NCBI GenBank assembly: GCA_017446745.1
Contig: JAFSQF010000015.1
Coordinates: 1 to 35,479, forward strand
DNA length: 35,479 nt
From: Bacteroidales bacterium
GTDB lineage: Bacteria > Bacteroidota > Bacteroidia > Bacteroidales > P3
Direction: 5' to 3'
Below the pieces are notes generated by a model. The model worked only from the letters and a program-made list of their open reading frames with translations. It was not told the DNA's origin and ran no database searches. Positions 25,254 through 32,493 of this stretch are shown here, in pieces. Position numbers and translations under genes: made by a program. Every line of letters starts with the position of its first letter. The first letter of the stretch is position 1.

Positions 25254-25409
25254 TTTCGGAAGTAGGTGGTTCCGATAGGTATCGACATACCATCCATCAA
25301 CCAGAATATACTTATTGGGAGCATATTCCACTAAAATGCAATCACCATTCTGTGCTGGAAGTACGTCTATTCTCATTTTTGTGAGATTTTTTGCTCTCAA
25401 CTGAGACAT
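25236..25409 (-). pseudogene. 5' fragment of a metallo-beta-lactamase-fold hydrolase
   Basis: From an ATG at 25409, or more likely the in-frame ATG at 25376, the frame reads MRIDVLPAQNGDCILVEY and then ILVDGWYVDTYRNHLLPK. This is the first beta-strand pair of MBL-fold proteins of the ComEC/Rec2 type (usually GDCILI...ILIDGG). After Lys the frame enters the inverted repeat of the neighbouring element and stops within six codons, so the HxHxDH metal site is lost. It begins 2 bases after the stop of the nuclease-like gene, hence it was the third gene of that operon. Confidence 0.6.
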
Positions 25410-25411
25410 TT

Positions 25412-26077
25412 TTATATGGCATAGGTGTAGTTGTGGGAGATACGACGATATTCAAAGCCAAGAGATTCTATCGGTGGACTTGAAATAATAACACCGTCCT
25501 CACCTGCCTGACGCTCTGCTTCTACCTGTCCTCGGGAAAACACACTAACCGGATTTCCAATCAATTCCAGTTCGTCGAATGTGTATAACTTATAAGAACA
25601 CAAGCATACCCGCTTTGTCTGCGAGGCAAAATGCGCTGCTATCTCCGGCACATCATTCAAGGTTTGCAGCGACACCAGCAATTGCTGCTCAACCTTCTCA
25701 AACTTACCGCCCGGATATTCTTTCTTCCCCACAATCGGTTCCGTCAAGTTCTCCATCCCTTTTCCCGAACTGGTTATCTCATCAAGAATGATTGTCTGTC
25801 CATCCTCTGATTCCAGAATACAGTCACATTTCAGTCGCTTCTCATGGAATTTTGTACCCGCATACTTGTCAATATAACCTTCATAGTCAAGTACGGCAAT
25901 GTCACGCTGGGGCTCGTTTCCGAATGAAGCATACCCGTTTCCTGCCTCCACAATAATCGCTCCACCAACCTCCTTCAGGTCAAAACGACTGTCCGTTGTG
26001 TGACTCTCATCAATCTCCACCACGCGTCTCTGTCCGTAATGGCGGGCGAAATATGTATCAATCAACGCCTTTATCAT
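25412..26077 (-). CDS. PD-(D/E)XK-like nuclease partner of the upstream ATPase (module 1)
   Basis: 221 residues of no family I can name. The central part, KCDCIL (83-88) and TIILDEITSS (95-104), has the Asp, beta-strand and Glu-x-Lys layout of PD-(D/E)XK nucleases, but with Thr in place of the Lys. A second Asp (RDIAVLDYEG) and Lys-rich GKKEYPGGKFEKVEQQL surround it. The module 2 protein at 30983-31477 has the same block with a proper E-S-K. It overlaps the ATPase gene by 4 bases (ATGA), so the two should be made together. The fold is inferred from motif spacing; activity is uncertain because of the Thr. Confidence 0.5.
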   Translation of the reverse strand: MIKALIDTYFARHYGQRRVVEIDESHTTDSRFDLKEVGGAIIVEAGNGYASFGNEPQRDIAVLDYEGYIDKYAGTKFHEKRLKCDCILESEDGQTIILDEITSSGKGMENLTEPIVGKKEYPGGKFEKVEQQLLVSLQTLNDVPEIAAHFASQTKRVCLCSYKLYTFDELELIGNPVSVFSRGQVEAERQAGEDGVIISSPPIESLGFEYRRISHNYTYAI

Positions 26078-27213
26078 ATCGCCTCATATCGTTCATAGAT
26101 GTCCGTGATATCCTCCGACAGTCGGGCCGTGTCTATCAAGTGTACACCTTCGTTCTTCACCTTTAGGTCTCTCATCTCACCGTTCTGTATGGCATACACA
26201 TTCAGTTCATCGAAACTGATGGCAGCACCATCCACCTTGTCCTTCTTGTCAGCGGCCTTCAGCAGTAGATTTAGTTGGTTGATGATATATGGGCTATGCG
26301 TTGTAATCGTGAGGGTATGTTTCCGCCTTCCGTTGCAACACGCCACGATGAAGTTCAATAGGTCTCGCTGTGTGGTCGGATACAGGTTCAGTTCTGGCTC
26401 CTCTATCACAAAACTAGTCCTGTGCGTCTCCAACAGGCGCCCTATACGCAATTCCGTGGCACGGCTGCTGCCGTCTTTCACCAGATAATTCCTCACATTC
26501 CTGCGGTCACGCTCCTGGGCCACACTCAGAGTCTTGCCCTCCACACTGTCCTGATAGAAAATCTTGGAGTAGAAGTCCACAGCCACTGCCACAGGAACAA
26601 TACTTTGCAATCCGCTCGACCCGTCATCCAGCCTTATGTCATACTCTTTCCCGTCATCCACCACTTTATTCCTGAGTTCGCCGTCTTCCATCTTTTGATA
26701 GTATTTTATCCCCAGATGTCCAAGGTTCAACCTGTTCACATAGTCATAATGGCTCCGTGCACTGTCAAAATCCACTGCAAAACTCCTGATGTTGTTATCT
26801 TTCATCTGCAACATATCCCTGATAGCTACGGCACGCTCTGCAGGCACATACAGCACCTTCACACGCTCATACGTCTGTTTGGCTTTCAATGTGATGTTGC
26901 ACATCCCCTCACCATACCTGATGACCGTGTAGTCCGACTCATATTCTATCACAGAGTCTTTCCGCAAATAACCGTGCATCGAGTGGAAATTCTCCAACTG
27001 AGGCAGAAACATTTTCTTATACTGCACCAAGTCATCCTGACGGTCAGGATGTGTCTGGACCTCTTTCTCCATCCAGGTGCAGTAGCTCACAATCTTTGCG
27101 ATAGTACTCTTACCACTACTCTGCCTACCAATGAAGAAATTGAATCTCTTCAGTTCAAATGAGACTTCCTTCACAGGTCCCACGTTCTTTATATGCAGTT
27201 TTATCATAAACAC
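26074..27213 (-). CDS. AAA_21/OLD-like ATPase (module 1)
   Basis: 379 residues of the SMC/ABC-like ATPase class used in OLD, Septu and similar defence genes. Walker A GRQSSGKST (29-37), a middle VPAERAVAIRD (123-133), a signature-like DGSSGLQS (197-204), Walker B FVIEEPELNLYP (268-279) and switch His 306 (TTHSPYII). There is no fused TOPRIM domain as in OLD or GajA, so any cutting activity must come from the partner gene that overlaps its stop. The start may be the third residue (MIKLHIKNVGPV). A Bacteroidetes -7-like TATTTTTG lies at 27266-27259 on the same strand, about 46 bases upstream. Confidence 0.8.
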   Translation of the reverse strand: MFMIKLHIKNVGPVKEVSFELKRFNFFIGRQSSGKSTIAKIVSYCTWMEKEVQTHPDRQDDLVQYKKMFLPQLENFHSMHGYLRKDSVIEYESDYTVIRYGEGMCNITLKAKQTYERVKVLYVPAERAVAIRDMLQMKDNNIRSFAVDFDSARSHYDYVNRLNLGHLGIKYYQKMEDGELRNKVVDDGKEYDIRLDDGSSGLQSIVPVAVAVDFYSKIFYQDSVEGKTLSVAQERDRRNVRNYLVKDGSSRATELRIGRLLETHRTSFVIEEPELNLYPTTQRDLLNFIVACCNGRRKHTLTITTHSPYIINQLNLLLKAADKKDKVDGAAISFDELNVYAIQNGEMRDLKVKNEGVHLIDTARLSEDITDIYERYEAI

Positions 27214-27370
27214 GACAATTTAAGAGTCTGCCAACTCGAAGGTAAAAAAAACTTATTGCAAAAATAACGTCTTTCCCCCGAATTTATTGCATTCCTTCAC
27301 AACATTTATTCTTCTTTAACGCAGAGCCTAAGAGCAGAATCATGAATTAGTCCCTGCCTTCCCTGATTCT

Positions 27371-27972
27371 CTATTTGATATTCTCACTCAATGCAGTCCT
27401 AATTCCTTCCAAGACTATAAGAAACTTCCATGCAGCCATAATTTCCATTTCTGGGTTTAGGCAATATACGATATCCAAGGTGTCTCTTACAGAGTCTCCT
27501 TGGTAGTGCGACAAAGCATTTCTTACCTCTGGCTTAAAATACCGTATTTGAGTATAAGCGTTCAGATCTGCCTCAATATCGTCTGCTGCATCATGCTTAC
27601 CTATAGCAGGTTTTATCATCTTACGCCAAAGCGTGTCGTTACGCTTACTTTCCTCATATCCATAAGGTTGAGAAAGCGCAGAATTAATGTATATTTTGTT
27701 CCTCGATAAATGTAGGAAATTCTCTCATAAGTGCTCTCAGATTCAATAATAGCACGCCATAGCGCATCTCTATTCGAAACAGAATAATTGGAATATAGAA
27801 GGATATCGATGATTGACTGATAGTATTTTCTGATTTCATCAGGCCCACTAGATGATAACGCATCATATAATGTCAGATAACGTGGAAATTGTCCAGATAC
27901 CATAATATGGATTGATGCCTCCAATGGCTTGGAAAACCAACTGTTCGCTCTGAAAGCGTGCAAAGATTCCAT
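27371..27972 (-). pseudogene. HEPN-like protein gene with a one-base frameshift
   Basis: The first part starts at the ATG at 27972 (MESLHAFRANSWFSKPL), two bases after the stop of the small frame before it. Near 27725 the reading breaks: the frame that continues gives NFLHLSRNKIYINSALSQPY and then WRKMIKPAIGKHDAADD, while the original frame turns unlike protein and stops at 27616. One added A in the short A-run there would join both into a helical protein of about 200 residues. Its C-terminal part has VRNALSHYQG, a clear HEPN R-N-x3-H motif. It lies next to ApeA, another HEPN protein, on the same strand. The last 82 codons also have their own ATG (27619). Confidence 0.5.
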
Positions 27973-27973
27973 A

Positions 27974-28177
27974 TTAACGCCCCTTTCGTATCTTCCTAAT
28001 AATAGAACTAAACCTTGAAGAGCACAAGGCATTCAGGTCCTCAGTATTCGTCCAATCTATGTATTCCTTGATGACAGGCAACAACTTGTATATCGTTTCT
28101 ATATCTTTGAGTTTCTTTTCCTCCGGTTCTGCCAGGAAATCATCTACCTTGTACCAAATTTTTATTCCGTTATGAAC
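27974..28177 (-). other. Open frame without a usual start codon, after apeA
   Basis: A frame of 67 codons begins after a TAG and overlaps the last bases of apeA. It reads WYKVDDFLAEPEEKKLKD, then YKLLPVIKEYIDWTNTEDLN and ends SSIIRKIRKGR. It is acidic then basic, helical and protein-like, and its stop sits two bases before the ATG of the HEPN-like gene, as in a coupled operon. It contains no ATG or GTG; TTG codons lie in the middle. It may be a small protein with an unusual start, or the tail of a gene whose start has been lost. No motif recognised. Confidence 0.35.
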
Positions 28178-29475
28178 CTACTATTGCTATTCTTGAAAAT
28201 CATGTCAATCGCCGCATTATCCAGCCCCAAATCTGATAGCACACAACATATCAGCAGCCTACGCACTTTCTTGGTCAAAGCATGAAGTTCAAATCCATCC
28301 AGGATATGTTCTTTTCTTGAGCGGGGCATAAAGTGCGCATAGTAGTCTCTCGAATCCACCAACTCATCCACATTGATGCCATCTCTTTTAATCCGCGAAA
28401 CGTCCGAAAACTTGTCTATTACCGTCTTCATACGATTGGTGATGCTTCCCTTGTATTTCGACCTTATGCAATATCCGTCGAGTGCTCGCGCCAAAATCAA
28501 AAAGTCCATATTGCTGAACAGCCTCTTCTTCTCCAAACTGTCCACAAGATTATTCCTGACCGGATACATATCGTTAACATCAGCATACCAGGCTCGCATT
28601 ATTTCTCCATAACGGTCTTTAATAGCTTCATATCCAAACAGAAACCTTGCATTATCAACCTTTTCCGAGTCTTTTCCTCGCCAATGGCTTGAAAAGAAAT
28701 CGATGGAATGGTAATGCTTATCTCCGCTGTCGTACTCTTGATAGTAATCCTCGTCATAGAAAGACATTTCCGACGCCTCAACCACTCGCATCGTAGCCAA
28801 CGAGAGGAATTCCTCAAACTGATAGACTCGCGAAAGCAACTTGTTGAAAGACACCATTTCTTTATGCGATATTTCCAACCAAGACGTTTGTCCTATTCCG
28901 TTATTCAACATCGCATAGTCACCAGTAAAACTTGCCCCTCCCTTTATCTGCAATTTGAAACCATCATCAAGTTCCACTGCATTCAGAGTCTTGCCGCCCA
29001 CAATGGCTTCAAACGACAAACTTATAATCTGCCCTTTCTTTTCCTTATCCTCCAGAAAGGTCTCTCGCAGAACTCCAGGATGACACCAATGAGGCAACTC
29101 AGGATAATGCACGGCTATTTTAAACCGCCCTTCATCATCCATCCCTCCATAATGTCTGCCAATGAAGCAATATATGCAAGTATAACGGATGATTGGGAAG
29201 AAGCTTGACATATTCACACTCCCCGACGGGTAACACTTCACCAGTGTCACCTTCTTGGCATTGCCCAAGACACCGTGAATAATACCTTCTTCCGCTTTAT
29301 TCAGGAAAGCCACTACAGCATTATTTTCCTTGTCAAACGTACCTATCAGCTCAAGGATGATGCTTTCACCCGGCTTATAGGACAGCACCCCTGCCACCAT
29401 TTTGTCCGGATCATCTGGCCTCCACCAGTACCCTTTGAATTCAAATGCCTCGTCAAGCCTCATCTTCATCATCAT
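28162..29475 (-). CDS. apeA: Anti-phage HEPN protein ApeA
   Basis: 437 residues, or 433 from the fifth Met. The N-terminus (FEFKGYWWRPDDPDKMVAGV, then ILELIGTFD) matches the ApeA N-terminal domain with its GYWW motif. The C-terminal third is a HEPN-type helical bundle with the RNase motif in DSRDYYAHFMPR (R-x4-H, around residue 376). ApeA is a known single-gene anti-phage system thought to act by abortive RNA cleavage. The gene overlaps the preceding HEAT-like gene by 23 bases and ends in RFITE as family members do. It is intact, unlike some neighbours. Confidence 0.8.
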   Translation of the reverse strand: MMMKMRLDEAFEFKGYWWRPDDPDKMVAGVLSYKPGESIILELIGTFDKENNAVVAFLNKAEEGIIHGVLGNAKKVTLVKCYPSGSVNMSSFFPIIRYTCIYCFIGRHYGGMDDEGRFKIAVHYPELPHWCHPGVLRETFLEDKEKKGQIISLSFEAIVGGKTLNAVELDDGFKLQIKGGASFTGDYAMLNNGIGQTSWLEISHKEMVSFNKLLSRVYQFEEFLSLATMRVVEASEMSFYDEDYYQEYDSGDKHYHSIDFFSSHWRGKDSEKVDNARFLFGYEAIKDRYGEIMRAWYADVNDMYPVRNNLVDSLEKKRLFSNMDFLILARALDGYCIRSKYKGSITNRMKTVIDKFSDVSRIKRDGINVDELVDSRDYYAHFMPRSRKEHILDGFELHALTKKVRRLLICCVLSDLGLDNAAIDMIFKNSNSRFITE

Positions 29476-29917
29476 TTAACGTCCACTGATGCCCTGGCAG
29501 TCTTCCGGGAAGCATAAGGTTATCTTCCCATCGCTGACTCTGTTCCCCATAGTATCTCAATCTATCTATCTCCAACGTAGCCCAATTGCTCACGTCCGGA
29601 TTCTTGTGTTTCGTCAGCGGCTCTATCAACTTTGCTCTGGCATCATAGGTTGAAGTTGGTCCTGAGAACGAACCCAATTTGTCGCTCAAAGCAGCTCTAA
29701 CCAGCTTGTCACTTCCATAGTTGTCCATCAGCAGCATCACCGCCTCCGACAACCCATCACCATTTAGTAGCGGAGCAAGCGCCATCAATCGGTATGGCCC
29801 CACGTCCGGATGCTGTCCGCACCAGGCAATAATCTCTTGCATATTCTCCTTCTTGAATATCAATTCAGGGTAGGGATTGTGCAAAGCACTGAATCCGAAA
29901 GCATAGTAAAACTTCAT
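29453..29917 (-). CDS. HEAT-like helical protein, possibly the C-terminal half of the TIR-like gene
   Basis: 154 residues. Pairs of helices such as PYRLMALAPLL, DKLVRAALSDKLGSF and NPDVSNWATLEIDRL look like HEAT repeats, ending in an acidic tail (NDDEDEA). The start overlaps the TIR-like gene by 53 bases in another frame. Dropping one T of the TTTT at about 29903-29906 would fuse both into one protein of about 259 residues reading RPNDEVYYAFGF, which resembles the RPNxxVxYE motif in TIR-like proteins. A separate HEAT-type gene is the alternative. No catalytic residue is visible. Confidence 0.5.
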   Translation of the reverse strand: MKFYYAFGFSALHNPYPELIFKKENMQEIIAWCGQHPDVGPYRLMALAPLLNGDGLSEAVMLLMDNYGSDKLVRAALSDKLGSFSGPTSTYDARAKLIEPLTKHKNPDVSNWATLEIDRLRYYGEQSQRWEDNLMLPGRLPGHQWTLNDDEDEA

Positions 29918-30233
29918 CGTTGGGTCTTTCTCTTAAATCCGGTTTCTGGTTTACCCACCGCTGCAACCTGTTGAATTTCTTATCTACAGATATATCCGCA
30001 ATGAAGATGTGGCATTCGTCATTCCTTTTCAGACAGGTGTCTATCATATCCGGAGTTCCAGGTTCACCACCAGTCCCTTCAAGTATCTCGAAGGACATGT
30101 TCTTTAGTTCACCTTTACCCTTCACTTCGCTTGCCGCCTTCTCAATGCACGACCAGATAAACTGTTTGTTATTCAGTTTATCCGTCTTTGACGACGTTTG
30201 CCAAGAGAAAAATATCTTCAACACGTTTTTCAT
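29865..30233 (-). CDS. TIR-like nucleotide-binding domain protein, probably frameshifted
   Basis: 122 residues. The start KIFFSWQTSSKTDKLNNKQF, followed by FEILEGTGGEPGTPDMID and HIFIADISVD, is the signature of a TIR-like/predicted nucleotide-binding domain common in bacterial defence genes (FxSWQ ... GxPGxPD ... DIFIAD). The domain should go on past RPNDEV, but the frame leaves after a T-run and stops (CFAQSLP), while the overlapping frame continues. So it is likely the N-terminal half of a gene broken by one base, or a truncated domain. In intact relatives the domain is thought to bind or cleave nucleotides. Confidence 0.55.
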   Translation of the reverse strand: MKNVLKIFFSWQTSSKTDKLNNKQFIWSCIEKAASEVKGKGELKNMSFEILEGTGGEPGTPDMIDTCLKRNDECHIFIADISVDKKFNRLQRWVNQKPDLRERPNDEVLLCFRIQCFAQSLP

Positions 30234-30271
30234 TCTTTCTTCTTATCACCTAATCATTCACCCTGAACCAT

Positions 30272-30454
30272 TCACCCTGAACCATAAGTCTTTCTTTTAT
30301 CTTCATCCAGTTCACGCTCAGCTATATCCCAGATGCAAACCTCAGCGTGTTCCACGGGAATATTTGCGATACAGTCAGAGTGTCTCTCCACTTCCGCCAC
30401 TCTCCGTCCTTCAATATAAACGCAACTATCTTCACCGCCTTCTTTGCGAACCAT
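30272..30454 (-). CDS. Small hypothetical protein (60 aa)
   Basis: A short frame 38 bases upstream of the TIR-like gene, same strand. It reads CVYIEGRRVAEVERHSDCIA, then EVCIWDIAERELDEDKRK. The composition is protein-like and codon use resembles the neighbours. The stop is followed by a direct repeat GGTTCAGGGTGAATG. No motif was recognised. It could be a small partner of the TIR-like protein or the remnant of a longer gene, since no promoter or ribosome site is clear. Confidence 0.4.
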   Translation of the reverse strand: MVRKEGGEDSCVYIEGRRVAEVERHSDCIANIPVEHAEVCIWDIAERELDEDKRKTYGSG

Positions 30455-30647
30455 GAATCATGAACCATTATTCTTCACCGTAAGTATTCCCTTTCACGCC
30501 ATTGCATCTGGCCGCACGGGGTGTAACTGCAATTGTCATTGTTATCTCTTTGTTTTTTTTCACTTCGTTTATTATTCTTTTTCATCATTGATAACGAAAC
30601 CATTCCGTTTTTATTGCATCTCCTTTAAAATTTCTGTTTTTATTCAA
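30455..30647. other. AT-rich spacer, no gene seen
   Basis: Between the terminator of the module 2 operon and the 60-residue gene. It is T-rich on the plus strand and carries short words such as ATGAACCATTATTC. The promoter of the TIR-like/ApeA group may lie here, but no TAnnTTTG with a properly placed TTTG was found. Confidence 0.4.
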
Positions 30648-30679
30648 ATAAAAAAGGCTGGCGCCCATAGGCACCAGCC
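30648..30679 (-). terminator. Rho-independent terminator of the module 2 operon
   Basis: On the minus strand GGCTGGTGCC-TATG-GGCGCCAGCC, a 10-bp stem with one G-U pair, is followed by TTTTTTATTTG. It lies 140 bases after the M42-like fragment and separates the ATPase/nuclease module 2 from the TIR-like/ApeA group. Confidence 0.85.
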
Positions 30680-30741
30680 CTTGTTTATTGCTAGCTATAC
30701 TTCAGACCACATTCAAGCATTCAATCAATAACGCACTCACA

Positions 30742-30779
30742 CATTCAAACATCCAAACATTCAAACATTCAAACATTCA
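30742..30779. repeat. 8-bp tandem repeat CATTCAAA
   Basis: CATTCAAA, CATCCAAA, CATTCAAA, CATTCAAA and a partial fifth copy. The flanks repeat relatives of the word (CATTCAAG, CATTCAAT, CACACATTC) from about 30709 to 30805. It lies between the M42-like fragment and the terminator, in a spacer without a gene. Confidence 0.8.
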
Positions 30780-30821
30780 CGCACTCTCACATTCACACAC
30801 TCACAATTCACTAATCCTCAC

Positions 30822-30977
30822 TCATGCTGCCATTCGCCGTGGGACAGGGACCTGTCCCTCCGTCCCCACCACCCTGTCCACGTACCGGCCCATCCTCTCC
30901 CTGAAGATGTCCTGCACCGCCCCTTCATATCCCGAAGGTGCCCCCGCCGTCAATAGTATGTCCAGTAATTCTTCCAT
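30822..30977 (-). pseudogene. N-terminal fragment resembling an M42-family aminopeptidase
   Basis: 51 codons from an ATG 5 bases after the nuclease stop: MEELLDILLTAGAPSGYEGA, then VQDIFRERMGRYVDRV. The pattern L-L-T-x-x-G-x-S-G-Y-E-x-x-V with the following YVD is that of the start of M42 metallo-aminopeptidases. The frame then runs into the palindrome AGGGACAGGTCCCTGTCCC and stops, so the metal site is missing. It is most simply a gene fragment at an old deletion border. A genuine small protein cannot be ruled out. Confidence 0.45.
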
Positions 30978-30982
30978 TGCTC

Positions 30983-31477
30983 TTATTTCACTATCAATCC
31001 TTTGCTCATTGCGCCTTGCTCATTCAGCACTTTCACGCAGGCATCATCAAATCCCCACAACTTGAGGGTCTTCTTCATTGTCATCTTCAACTGGTCAAGC
31101 ACCGGTGGCAGCCACTCTTTCTTGTGCCCGTTGATTATCAAGCAAAACTCATAGTTCTGACGGGCTAAGGGTATTGATTGCAGACTCTGTGGTACAAGGT
31201 CAGGTTGCTGGCGTTTCTGGTGAACGGCACTATAGTAGGTGTAACTGTCCGTGAACTTCTGTGCGATATCTTCTGCAAATAACAGAAACGAGCCAGCGTT
31301 CTGAGGTTGTGGCGACGAACTCTTTGACTCAATCAAACACACTTTGCCATTGTGTTGTACCACACATTCACATGGCTTTACGCCCTCAATCTTGCTAAAA
31401 CGCTCCGACTTCTCAATATAGAAGATATCGTTTTCATCAAACGAGAACGTCATGCCCGACTCTTCAAATGTCACCAT
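30983..31477 (-). CDS. PD-(D/E)XK-type nuclease (module 2)
   Basis: 164 residues. The block KPCECVVQHNGKVCLIESKS (34-53) gives the PD-(D/E)XK pattern: Glu 37, a beta-hairpin, then E50-x-K52. The rest is helical with a Trp/Lys-rich stretch (HKKEWLPPVLDQL). The same block, with Thr for Lys, is in the module 1 protein at 25412-26077. It starts 11 bases after the stop of the ATPase gene, so both are one operon. The likely role is a nuclease controlled by the ATPase in a defence module; the family is not one I can name. Confidence 0.6.
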   Translation of the reverse strand: MVTFEESGMTFSFDENDIFYIEKSERFSKIEGVKPCECVVQHNGKVCLIESKSSSPQPQNAGSFLLFAEDIAQKFTDSYTYYSAVHQKRQQPDLVPQSLQSIPLARQNYEFCLIINGHKKEWLPPVLDQLKMTMKKTLKLWGFDDACVKVLNEQGAMSKGLIVK

Positions 31478-31488
31478 ATCGCCCCCTC

Positions 31489-32493
31489 CTAAAGATTGAT
31501 TTCTTCTGTATAAAGCCTTATAGACTCCTCAATAATCGGATTCTGAGGCATCTCCTCACGAAGATCGGAAGTTCCCCAGCCACCATTTTCATCAAACGAC
31601 ACCACGGGAATAGACATTTTCTTTTGATGTGCCAGCAGGTACAACTTCTTTATCACAAAATAGGAGTGTGATGCAATGAAAAACTGCAGACCGGCCTTCG
31701 TCAGTTCCACAATGATGTCCATCAGTTGCGACACCAGCCTAGGGTGCAATGCACATTCTGGCTCGTCAATGAAGATGATGGAGTCCTTCGAGAGATAATG
31801 GTTCCCCAACAAGGCATCCAATATTGAGAGTTTCTTCACACCCTCTGATGCCATGGCTATGCTGATAGTCTGTTTCCCTTCACGGAACGCCCATTCCTTC
31901 CGCTCCGTATCATATTCTATATGCCCGCCAATGGCGCTTTCCAAAGCGGTTCTTGATACGGAAAACTCTTTGTAGTTGCGCCCCTTCGTGCTGGGTGTCA
32001 AGGCTTTTGCAAGATCATAGTAAGTGTCGTCAAAACCAAATTCCTGATAGTCATCTCGCACTCTGACTATAATCTGTTGCAGAGAGATAATCTCCTTGGC
32101 GGGCAGAAAGATGGAATTCTGCTGACGGGGCTGACAGGTGTTCTTCGTCACCGTCACTTGTTTGTTCGCCGATGGACCGAAGGTATATGCAAATTCCTGA
32201 TCTCCATCCAGAGTCATGGCAAATTCCACAGTCTTGCTTCCGATAGAGACCAGTTTGCCCAGTTGATCCGGCTGATAGGTCCAGTACAATTTGTCGAACA
32301 GAATCTCAGCTTCCCGCCTCACCTCTTTGCCACGTTTGTATGCCTCAATGGTTTTGATGGCTGAGTAGAGAGCCTTCAGCAGGTATGTCTTACCCGACTT
32401 GTTCGGTCCTATCACCAAGTTAATCCTACCGGTGTTCTTCCATTGGAAGTCCTTTACCGGTCCGAATCCCTTTATCGTTGTCGAAGTTATCAT
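31489..32493 (-). CDS. AAA_21/OLD-like ATPase (module 2)
   Basis: 334 residues from the ATG at 32493, chosen over one 28 codons upstream because MITSTTIKGFGPVKDF matches the usual start of this ATPase class. Walker A GPNKSGKT (29-36), middle FLPAKEIISLQQ (129-140), signature-like ASEGVKKLS (215-223), Walker B IIFIDEPECALHP (239-251) and switch His 276 (IASHSYFV). The middle PAK/E motif and overall order match the module 1 ATPase, so the two are related. There is no fused nuclease; the next gene supplies a PD-(D/E)XK candidate. It is likely a sensor or clamp in a two-gene defence system. Confidence 0.8.
   Translation of the reverse strand: MITSTTIKGFGPVKDFQWKNTGRINLVIGPNKSGKTYLLKALYSAIKTIEAYKRGKEVRREAEILFDKLYWTYQPDQLGKLVSIGSKTVEFAMTLDGDQEFAYTFGPSANKQVTVTKNTCQPRQQNSIFLPAKEIISLQQIIVRVRDDYQEFGFDDTYYDLAKALTPSTKGRNYKEFSVSRTALESAIGGHIEYDTERKEWAFREGKQTISIAMASEGVKKLSILDALLGNHYLSKDSIIFIDEPECALHPRLVSQLMDIIVELTKAGLQFFIASHSYFVIKKLYLLAHQKKMSIPVVSFDENGGWGTSDLREEMPQNPIIEESIRLYTEEINL

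Noticed and set aside
30444-31168. Plus-strand open frames in the spacer around 30.5-31.1 kb
   Set aside because: They consist of the CATTCAAA repeat and antisense of the nuclease gene.
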